Source of the DNA: an uncultured Alphaproteobacteria bacterium
GTDB taxonomy: Bacteria > Pseudomonadota > Alphaproteobacteria > Reyranellales > Reyranellaceae
Direction of reading: 5' to 3'
DNA: 7,878 nt
Assembly (NCBI GenBank): GCA_903929895.1
Contig: CAIYWM010000855.1
Location: 1 to 7,878, forward strand
Shown one piece after another: positions 1-4,923 of this stretch. Numbering within the stretch: the first letter of the stretch is position 1; each line of letters starts with the position of its first letter. The notes under the pieces were generated by a model. It worked only from the letters and a program-made list of their open reading frames with translations. It did not search any database and was not told the DNA's origin. Made by a program: the position numbers and the translations under genes.

Positions 1-153
1 CGGCCGTTCGACATGTGGCTGCACAAGCAGCTTCACGCGATGTATGACGAGATCGCGAGCGAGCCCCTGCCCGACGATCTGCTCAACCTCATCGACAAGG
101 ACGCCGCCGCGAACAGGAAGGGCGACGCACCGGAAGAGCCGCCGAAGAAGTAG
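1..153 (+). CDS. nepR: NepR-family anti-sigma factor (5' end outside window)
   Basis: NepR binds and inactivates the ECF sigma factor EcfG, and is titrated away by phosphorylated PhyR under stress, which turns on the alphaproteobacterial general stress response. The frame is open from base 1 and ends at TAG 151-153, giving 50 visible residues. The core LHAMYDEIASEPLPDDLLNL matches the conserved NepR helix region (an L-x(2)-hydrophobic-YD-x(2)-x-x-EP-hydrophobic-P-D pattern), followed by a charged, Pro/Lys-rich tail typical of the family. An in-frame ATG at 13 has no ribosome binding site visible in the 12 bases before it, and NepR proteins are usually about 60 residues or more, so the true start is probably left of the window. 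The usual partners ecfG and phyR are not to its right. The family call rests on one short motif and is fairly confident. Confidence 0.78.
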   Translation, partial: RPFDMWLHKQLHAMYDEIASEPLPDDLLNLIDKDAAANRKGDAPEEPPKK

Positions 154-278
154 GATTTGCCGACTCTATTGCGCGTTGGTTCCCGGTAACCCTCACGAGG
201 GCGGCGCAGCATCTCGGCACGCGCGTGCTGTAGTAGCACCTGCCTGACAGTTGGTTCGCCCCGCTCCCCATGCCCTCT

Positions 279-409
279 GTAAGAAATGGCGGCGATCTCG
301 CGATCGCCGCCACCCTTGTCCGCGACCTGCCGGTCAGCCCGGCCGACATGCCGCGAACTCGTGCTGCGCAAATGCTTCCGCCTGAATTCGCTCGGCTGAC
401 GCCACTGCA
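279..409 (-). ncRNA. Candidate stress-induced small RNA (hypothetical)
   Basis: This is an inference from position only. An EcfG-type promoter (416-441) points leftward, which would put the transcription start near 407-410. About 105 bases later comes a perfect 10-bp stem-loop followed on that strand by ATTTCTT, which could end the transcript near 279. The resulting RNA of about 130 nt would also allow GTCAGCC (400-394) to pair with GGCTGAC (338-332). General-stress small RNAs driven by the EcfG-type sigma factor are known in this class (GsrN in Caulobacter), but I see no obvious C-rich loop like that of GsrN. An alternative is a leaderless small protein starting at the ATG at 410-408. That frame runs antisense through nepR and has no protein-like features I recognise. 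Confidence 0.25.
288..311 (-). terminator. Strong hairpin, possible leftward intrinsic terminator
   Basis: GGCGGCGATC (288-297) and GATCGCCGCC (302-311) are perfect inverted repeats with a 4-base loop. Read on the minus strand the stem is followed by ATTTCTTAC, an imperfect U-tract. On the plus strand it is followed by ACCCTTGTCC, which is not one. The hairpin itself is certain. Its role as a terminator, and for which transcript, is inferred; no minus-strand protein gene lies immediately to its right. Confidence 0.42.
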
Positions 410-415
410 TTAACA

Positions 416-441
416 AACGGTCGGCCTCTGTTTCGGGTTCC
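416..441 (-). promoter_or_regulatory. EcfG-type (general stress sigma factor) promoter, reading leftward
   Basis: On the minus strand GGAAC (441-437) is separated by 17 bases from CGTT (419-416). This equals the reported EcfG/RpoE2/SigT consensus (GGAAC, 16-17 bases, CGTT). It lies about 260 bases from nepR, whose product controls that same sigma factor. A 9-base match can occur by chance in GC-rich DNA, so the location next to nepR is the main support. It points away from the SDR gene and toward the hairpin at 288-311. Confidence 0.45.
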
Positions 442-477
442 CGCGGTTCGCTATAGGTGCAGTCAGAGGAACGGGAG

Positions 478-1248
478 ATGGCGATGGAACTTTTTGATCT
501 TTCCGGCCGAGTGGCCGTCGTCACCGGCGGCAATGGCGGCATCGGTCTCGGCATGGGCCTCGGCATGGCGCGCGCCGGCGCTACCGTCGTCGTCGCGGGA
601 CGCGACGCCGCCAAGAACGAGGCCGCAGTCAAGGAACTGCAGGCGACTGGCGCGAAAGCCAGCTCCATCATTGTCGATGTGCTGCAGGAAGAGTCGTGCC
701 GCGCGCTCATCGCCAACGCGGTCGAGGTCCACGGCCGGATCGACATCCTGGTGAACAACGCCGGCATCAACATCCGCAAGCAGCCGCAGGAGTACACGTC
801 GGCCGAATGGCACCAGGTGCTGGACAGCAACCTGACCAGCGCCTTCCTGTGCAGCCAGGCCGCCTACCCGGCGATGATGAAGACCGGTCGCGGCAAGATA
901 ATCAACATCGGCTCGATGATGTCGATCTTCGGCGCTTCCTTCACGACAGCCTATGCCGCGAGCAAGGGCGGCATCGTGCAGATGACCAAGGCGATGGCCA
1001 CCGCCTGGGCCAAGGACAATATCCAGGTTAACGCGATCCTGCCCGGATGGATCGACACCGCGCTCACCCAGCGCGCGCGACGCGACGTCCCGGCGCTGCA
1101 CGATTCGGTGCTGAAGCGAACGCCGGCCGGACGCTGGGGCACGCCGGACGACTTCGCCGGCATCGCGGTCTTCCTGTCGGCATCCGCGTCTGACTATGTC
1201 ACCGGCGCCGCCATCACGGTCGATGGCGGCTATTCGGTGCAGGGCTAG
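478..1248 (+). CDS. SDR family NAD(P)-dependent oxidoreductase
   Basis: This is a classical short-chain dehydrogenase/reductase of 256 residues, the normal length, probably cytosolic. The cofactor-binding motif TGGNGGIG is at residues 16-23 and the structural NNAG at 93-96. The catalytic tetrad reads N118, S146, Y159 and K163 (YAASK), with the usual 13-residue Ser-Tyr spacing. The C-terminal SDYVTGAAITVDGGY block is typical of gluconate 5-dehydrogenase, KduD and glucose 1-dehydrogenase-like members. The substrate cannot be assigned. The Arg after Gly41 hints at NADP(H) but does not settle it. The start is taken at ATG 478, with AGAGGA (465-470) seven bases upstream. ATG 484, six bases after GGAG (474-477), is equally plausible. 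A GTG at 457 is less likely, because the ribosome binding site would then lie inside the gene. The gene is convergent with the secreted-protein gene, only 4 bases away, and has no operon partner here. Confidence 0.9.
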   Translation: MAMELFDLSGRVAVVTGGNGGIGLGMGLGMARAGATVVVAGRDAAKNEAAVKELQATGAKASSIIVDVLQEESCRALIANAVEVHGRIDILVNNAGINIRKQPQEYTSAEWHQVLDSNLTSAFLCSQAAYPAMMKTGRGKIINIGSMMSIFGASFTTAYAASKGGIVQMTKAMATAWAKDNIQVNAILPGWIDTALTQRARRDVPALHDSVLKRTPAGRWGTPDDFAGIAVFLSASASDYVTGAAITVDGGYSVQG

Positions 1249-1252
1249 GCGA

Positions 1253-1840
1253 TCAAGGCGAGACGATGCGGCAGTCGGCGCGATCGACGAACAGGTCGGT
1301 CCTGGGTCCGTAGATCGTGATGCCACCTCGCACGCCGGCACCGACGCCGGGCACCAGGACGCGGGTCTCTTCGACCAGTTTGCCGGCGTTGGTGAATCGG
1401 CAGTCGATCATCGGCGCCAGGGTGCCCGCGCTGTTGTTGTTCACGTAAAGCACGACCTGCCAGCGCTTCGCAGGAACAGCCCGCAGGCTCGCATTGTCCA
1501 TCGTCACGAGAGGCACGCCCGGCCCCGCGCTCGGCGCGGACCATCCCAGCGGCGTAAAGCCGGGACGCTGCACCACAACCCCTTTGATCCGTTCGGCCTG
1601 TGCCAGCGGATCGAAGGCGAGATCGGCCGGCGTCGGCTTGCCGATCGGCCCGTGCCCGACATTCTCCGGCGTCCAGATCTGGCCCGTCTTGGGATCGCGA
1701 AACTCGGGCACGCCGGGGGTTGTCGGAACCTCGACACGGCTGCGCGGCGCCGGCGTCGGCGCGGTCTGGGCGGTCGCGGCGGTTGCCAGACCCGCTGCCG
1801 CCAAGGCAGCGATGATTGTCTTTGCGATCGGCGAAGGCAT
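1253..1840 (-). CDS. Predicted secreted protein of unknown function
   Basis: I do not recognise this 195-residue protein. Residues 1-24 form a signal peptide (Lys7, then an Ala/Leu-rich core, ending ATA before Gln25), so export to the periplasm or beyond is likely. Next come a Pro-rich stretch (26-45) and a segment with FRDPKTGQIWTPENVG (47-62). The C-terminal part (about 126-195) alternates hydrophobic and polar residues, as in a beta-sandwich. It contains the only two cysteines, C147 and C190, which could form a disulfide. The start at ATG 1840 is chosen because AGGGAG lies five bases upstream and the signal peptide begins there; a longer frame to 1897 would bury the signal peptide and overlap cpaA. 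The gene follows cpaA after 26 bases, so it is probably co-transcribed with flp and cpaA. A role in pilus biogenesis is suggested by this position only. Confidence 0.75.
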   Translation of the reverse strand: MPSPIAKTIIAALAAAGLATAATAQTAPTPAPRSRVEVPTTPGVPEFRDPKTGQIWTPENVGHGPIGKPTPADLAFDPLAQAERIKGVVVQRPGFTPLGWSAPSAGPGVPLVTMDNASLRAVPAKRWQVVLYVNNNSAGTLAPMIDCRFTNAGKLVEETRVLVPGVGAGVRGGITIYGPRTDLFVDRADCRIVSP

Positions 1841-1866
1841 TGGCTCTCCCTGTTCGTCGGACAATC

Positions 1867-2364
1867 TCAGCCGACAGCCAGCCTCGATGCAACCCAAAGA
1901 CCGCCCACCGCGATGGCGGGACCGTAGGGCAGTCTTCTCTGCAGCGCCGCCTCGCCCCGGGTCGAAACGGGCCCGATGGGCGCTCCGGCCAGGACAGCGA
2001 TGCCCAACAAACCGCCGGCCAATGCCGTCACGAGCAAAAGGTCGAGTATCCCGGCCGGGCCGGCGAACAGGCCGACCGCAGCCAGAAACTTGACGTCGCC
2101 GCCGCCCAGAATCCCGGCGGCAAAGACCGCCATGCCGACAGCAAACAAGCTCGCTCCGCAGGCAATCGACAGGCCGAAGGCCTGAAGCGTGTAGGAGCCG
2201 GCGATCAGGCCAATCACGGCCCAGCCGACGAAGAGGGCTGCGATCGCAATCGACAGCCCATTTCCAATGTGAAGAGTTCGCAAATCCTGCCAGGCCGCTG
2301 CGATCAGCAGGCCGGCCAAGGCGATCAGGCAGACCGTCTGCGAAAGTGTTGCCAGGTCGGGCAA
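1867..2364 (-). CDS. cpaA: CpaA/TadV-type prepilin peptidase (A24 family)
   Basis: This inner-membrane aspartic peptidase removes the leader of Flp-type pilins before assembly by the Tad machinery. The protein has 165 residues and is almost entirely hydrophobic, with about five or six membrane segments, as expected for the short CpaA/TadV form lacking the N-methyltransferase domain. The two catalytic aspartates are visible: D27 in WQDLRTLHIGN and D90 in the GGGD90VKF motif. The C-terminal LPYGPAIA (145-152) is also typical. No ATG is near the N-terminus. The start is read as TTG 2364, which puts the catalytic D27 at the usual distance; AGAAGG sits only two bases before it, so the exact start is uncertain. 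The gene lies 16 bases after flp, its obvious substrate. No other tad/cpa genes are in the window. Confidence 0.87.
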   Translation of the reverse strand: MPDLATLSQTVCLIALAGLLIAAAWQDLRTLHIGNGLSIAIAALFVGWAVIGLIAGSYTLQAFGLSIACGASLFAVGMAVFAAGILGGGDVKFLAAVGLFAGPAGILDLLLVTALAGGLLGIAVLAGAPIGPVSTRGEAALQRRLPYGPAIAVGGLWVASRLAVG

Positions 2365-2380
2365 GACCTTCTGCGGCGCG

Positions 2381-2539
2381 TCAGTTCAGAATCGAGGTCC
2401 CGAGCACGTGGCTCACCTTGTCGGTGACCGAGCGAATGGAGGCGATGGCAGCAACCGCGATCAGAGAGGTGATCAGCGTGTACTCGACCGCCGTGGCGCC
2501 CTGGGTGTTCTTCATCAAGCGACGGAAGATCGAAAGCAT
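2381..2539 (-). CDS. flp: Flp family type IVb pilin
   Basis: This 52-residue protein is a typical Flp/Fap pilin, the structural subunit of Tad pili used for adhesion. A short basic leader (residues 1-14, with R6, R7 and K10) ends in Gly14. It is followed by the family signature G/ATAVEY, with cleavage expected after Gly14, Glu at +5 and Tyr at +6. A hydrophobic helix (about 21-39) and a short polar tail complete the protein. The start ATG 2539 has GGAGA seven bases upstream. It heads the flp-cpaA-secreted-protein unit, so pilin and processing enzyme are neighbours. Length and motif fit the family well. Confidence 0.92.
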   Translation of the reverse strand: MLSIFRRLMKNTQGATAVEYTLITSLIAVAAIASIRSVTDKVSHVLGTSILN

Positions 2540-2590
2540 GCCTAAGTCTCCAGCTTCAACTTTCCGGCCCCACGCCGAATCAACTTAGCA

Positions 2591-2619
2591 AAGGTACTTA
2601 ATGTAATTTGTTAGGTCAA
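2591..2619 (-). promoter_or_regulatory. Candidate sigma-70 promoter for the flp unit
   Basis: On the minus strand TTGACC (2619-2614) is followed after 17 bases by TACCTT (2596-2591), inside an AT-rich stretch unlike its surroundings. Transcription would start near 2584, giving a leader of about 45 bases to the flp ATG. The -35 box is good (5 of 6) and the -10 box weak (3 of 6). Confidence 0.4.
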
Positions 2620-2641
2620 CGAATTCCGTCCATATTGTGTC

Positions 2642-2661
2642 ATCATTTATAACATTATGAT
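2642..2661. repeat. Imperfect AT-rich palindrome upstream of flp
   Basis: ATCAT (2642-2646) and ATGAT (2657-2661) flank a partly symmetrical AT-rich centre. The 20-base element lies just upstream of the candidate flp promoter. The 8-base word GGTCAACG also occurs twice around it, at 2614-2621 and 2681-2688. These could be regulator binding sites, but no regulator can be named. Confidence 0.25.
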
Positions 2662-2731
2662 TTCAATAGGATTTTTTGATGGTCAACGGCAGCCTGCCCG
2701 ACAGGATCGAAACGCCCTCGAAATCCGAAAA

Positions 2732-3343
2732 TCAAGAATTTGAATCGGCGAGGAAGGTCTCGAACACACGGGCTGCCGCCGTCCAGAAGCACAGGGCGGC
2801 CACGCCCCCCGCCAGCCACGGGAAAATGCCCGGAAGAAGACAGAAAAGAATGAAGGCCAGGATCGTCTCGGTGCCTTCCATCAGGCCTGCAGCATGGAAG
2901 AAGGATTTGCGCCCTCTCGTTCCCGGATCGCGCTCCCCTCGGCCGGCAGCCAGCACGGCGCGGCCCAGGAACGAGGCGCAGGTGCAGACGAAGGAAGCCA
3001 GGAGTACCGCCGCCCAGACGGCATTCTCCGGCCGCGCAAGCGCGAACCCCAGGGGAACGGCCGCGTAGAAGGCCATATCGCAAACGATGTCGAGATAGCC
3101 CCCTAGGGCCGTCGGCCGCCCCTGCCGGGCGACCGCGCCATCGAGCCCATCCAGCAGCCGGTTGAGCAGGATCATCAGGAGCGCCGCACCGTAGTGGCCG
3201 AACGCCAGAAGCGGGACGGCGGCCAATCCGACCGCAAGGCCGGTAACGCTGACGGCGTTCGCCGTGACGCCGCGCCCCGCAAGCCAGGCGCCGGCACGAT
3301 CGAGCGGCGGACCGATCCAGCGCCGCAACAGGGGGTCGAACAT
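2732..3343 (-). CDS. YnjF-like CDP-alcohol phosphatidyltransferase
   Basis: This integral membrane enzyme family transfers a phosphatidyl group from a CDP-alcohol (usually CDP-diacylglycerol) to a second alcohol. The active-site motif runs D65-GL-D68-G69-AV-A72-R73, then G81, D85 and D89, so all four catalytic aspartates are present. The protein has 203 residues with about six membrane segments. The block KSFFHAAGLMEGTETILAF (146-164) and the context NRLLDGLDGA recall E. coli YnjF, as I remember that sequence; YnjF has no firmly established product. It is clearly distinct from the neighbouring PssA and does not look like a standard PgsA or phosphatidylcholine synthase. The start ATG 3343 lies 15 bases after the pssA stop, without a good Shine-Dalgarno, so translational coupling is likely. 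It is the last gene of the unit. No convincing terminator follows. Confidence 0.85.
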   Translation of the reverse strand: MFDPLLRRWIGPPLDRAGAWLAGRGVTANAVSVTGLAVGLAAVPLLAFGHYGAALLMILLNRLLDGLDGAVARQGRPTALGGYLDIVCDMAFYAAVPLGFALARPENAVWAAVLLASFVCTCASFLGRAVLAAGRGERDPGTRGRKSFFHAAGLMEGTETILAFILFCLLPGIFPWLAGGVAALCFWTAAARVFETFLADSNS

Positions 3344-3358
3344 CGGCGCCGTGGCCGA

Positions 3359-4192
3359 TCAGTCGTTCGGCCGCGTCCCAGCGTCGACGGAACGCAGCGG
3401 CACGACGGCCGCAGCCTCGGCAGCCTTGCGGTCCTGCAAGGTCTGGCGGCGATGCGCCATCACGCTGAACGGGATCAGGCACATATAGCCAAAGCCGATC
3501 AGGGACAGCGCAATCCAGGGCGCGCTCGCAAGCACGCCCATAACCAAAGCCGCGGCCAGCATCGCGGGCAGAACGAGATGACGCGGGATTCTGCCCTTCT
3601 TGAAGGAGAAGGTGGGCAGGCGGCTCACCATCAGGCCGCCCACGACCACCAGAACGACCCCGACGACCGTGGCATGGCGCGGCCAGGCGGCCTCGATCTC
3701 GAAGCTCAGCATGAGCGGCATCAGGGCCAGGAGCGCGCCTGCCGGCGCCGGCACGCCCGTGAAATAGGATCCGGTCCAGACCGGTGGGGGCGTGTCGGAA
3801 ACCAGCGCCGTGTTGAATCGCGCGAGGCGAAGCGCCGAGCAGATCGGGAACATCAGCGTCACCACCCAGCCCAGGGCCCCGGCATGAGTCAGGGAGGCAA
3901 GATAGAGGACCAGAGCCGGCGCAACGCCGAAACAGAGGAAATCCGAGAGGGAATCGAGTTCGGCGCCGAAGCGGCTGGTGACGCCGAGGCGGCGTGCCAC
4001 GCGCCCGTCCAGGGCATCGAAGATCGCCGCCACGATGCTGGCCATCACCGCCAGCCGCATCTCCCCCTGCAGGGCGAAGCGGATGCCCGTCAGGCCCGAA
4101 CACAGCGCAGCAAGCGTCAGAATGTTCGGAATCAGCCGATTGATGGAAAAGCCGCGCAATCCACCGCGTTGCGAGCGCAGGTCGCTGTCCAT
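3359..4192 (-). CDS. pssA: CDP-diacylglycerol--serine O-phosphatidyltransferase
   Basis: Phosphatidylserine synthase joins CDP-diacylglycerol and L-serine to give phosphatidylserine and CMP in the inner membrane, the first committed step to phosphatidylethanolamine. The protein has 277 residues, a normal length for the type II (CDP-alcohol phosphatidyltransferase) form found in alphaproteobacteria and Gram-positives. The N-terminal NRLIPNILTLAALCSG (18-33) is typical of PssA. The full catalytic motif is D59-AL-D62-G63-RV-A66-R67, x8, G76, xxx, D80, xxx, D84. LRLARFN and TGSYFTGVPAPAGA further on are also PssA-specific. About eight membrane segments are seen. The start ATG 4192 has GGGAG five bases upstream, overlapping the psd stop, with only nine bases between the genes. 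Its product is the substrate of Psd. Confidence 0.94.
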   Translation of the reverse strand: MDSDLRSQRGGLRGFSINRLIPNILTLAALCSGLTGIRFALQGEMRLAVMASIVAAIFDALDGRVARRLGVTSRFGAELDSLSDFLCFGVAPALVLYLASLTHAGALGWVVTLMFPICSALRLARFNTALVSDTPPPVWTGSYFTGVPAPAGALLALMPLMLSFEIEAAWPRHATVVGVVLVVVGGLMVSRLPTFSFKKGRIPRHLVLPAMLAAALVMGVLASAPWIALSLIGFGYMCLIPFSVMAHRRQTLQDRKAAEAAAVVPLRSVDAGTRPND

Positions 4193-4201
4193 GTCGACTC
4201 C

Positions 4202-4894
4202 CTAGAATTCAACGGCGAGGCGCGGTCCGGTCACCACGGGGTCGAGTTCGGCCATGACCGTTTCACCGCCGATCATGCGCTGCCCCGGAGAGACCAGAAG
4301 ACGCGCGCCTTCCGGCAGGTAAAGGTCCGTACGACTCCCAAAGCGGATATGGCCGAAACGTTCCCCGGCGGCGACCGCCTGCCCCGGTTTCACATAGCAG
4401 ACGATGCGTCGGGCGACGTATCCCGCGATCTGCACACAGCCGATGACCCGTCCGTCGGCCCGGCGCAGGGCCAGCGCCGTGCGCTCGTTGTCCTCGCTGG
4501 CCTTGTCGGCATTGGCGCTCAGGAACTTGCCGGGCCGGTAGGCCACGACGTCCACGGTGGCGGCGCAGGGGCTGCGGTTGATGTGGACATCGAAGACGCT
4601 GAGGAAGATCGAGACCCGCGTCAGCGGCTTGTCGCCGAGGCCCAGTTCCTGGGGCGGGACGGCATCCACGACCATCTGCACCAGCCCGTCGGCGGGCGCG
4701 ATCAGCAGCCCGTCATCCTGCGGCACGCCGCGGGGCGGATCGCGGAAGAAGTAGATCGACCACAGGGTCACGATGAGCATCGGCCAGAACAGCCACGCCA
4801 CACCGGTCAACGCGGCCAGGAAGGTCGCGGCCGCAAACAGGGCGATGAAGCGCCAACCGTCCTCGAGGATCGGCACCAGGAAATTGGCAAGCAT
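4202..4894 (-). CDS. psd: Phosphatidylserine decarboxylase, short (archaeal-like) form
   Basis: Psd decarboxylates phosphatidylserine to phosphatidylethanolamine using a pyruvoyl group made by self-cleavage. The 230-residue length fits the short archaeal-like form common in alphaproteobacteria. Residues about 15-46 are hydrophobic and would anchor it in the inner membrane, followed by the conserved FFRDPPR (49-55). DVHINRSP (102-109), NADKASEDNER (128-138) and the cleavage site RFGSR, with G186-S187, are all characteristic. Cleavage there would give a beta chain of 186 residues and a pyruvoyl-bearing alpha chain of 44. The start is taken at ATG 4894 because the protein then begins as its relatives do; an open frame to 5056 overlaps the LysM gene. 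The ribosome binding site is weak. It lies 29 bases after the LysM gene and nine before pssA, so it is clearly in an operon. Confidence 0.93.
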   Translation of the reverse strand: MLANFLVPILEDGWRFIALFAAATFLAALTGVAWLFWPMLIVTLWSIYFFRDPPRGVPQDDGLLIAPADGLVQMVVDAVPPQELGLGDKPLTRVSIFLSVFDVHINRSPCAATVDVVAYRPGKFLSANADKASEDNERTALALRRADGRVIGCVQIAGYVARRIVCYVKPGQAVAAGERFGHIRFGSRTDLYLPEGARLLVSPGQRMIGGETVMAELDPVVTGPRLAVEF

Positions 4895-4923
4895 TGCGTC
4901 GCGCGCTCTCTGTTGACCGAAGG

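Larger units (their letters stand above)
154..477. other. Intergenic region between nepR and the SDR gene
   Basis: This 324-base gap contains no protein gene I can support on either strand. It holds a perfect 12-base palindrome (217-228, GCACGCGCGTGC), a small stem CCCT-CACG-AGGG (190-201), a strong 10-bp hairpin (288-311) and, on the minus strand, an EcfG-like promoter (416-441). The last two are listed separately. No clear sigma-70 promoter for the downstream dehydrogenase was found; TATAGG at 453-458 could be a -10 box but lacks a matching -35 box. Confidence 0.6.

Noticed and set aside
179..183. Second GGAAC on the minus strand just after nepR
   Set aside because: No CGTT lies at a 16-17 base spacing; the corresponding bases read GGCA.
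33..830. Minus-strand open frame across nepR, the intergenic gap and the SDR gene
   Set aside because: It is antisense to two genes with clear motifs and shows no protein-like features. Its only interesting point is an ATG at 410 just after the EcfG-like promoter, kept as an alternative in the small-RNA entry.
2685..2702. Possible terminator after the YnjF-like gene (GGCAGCCTGCC)
   Set aside because: The stem is only four or five bases with almost no loop, and no T-run follows directly on the minus strand.
2655..4103. Minus-strand open frame of 482 codons
   Set aside because: It is an alternative frame of pssA and the YnjF-like gene, rich in Arg, Gly and Pro, and crosses the gene boundary without any recognisable domain.
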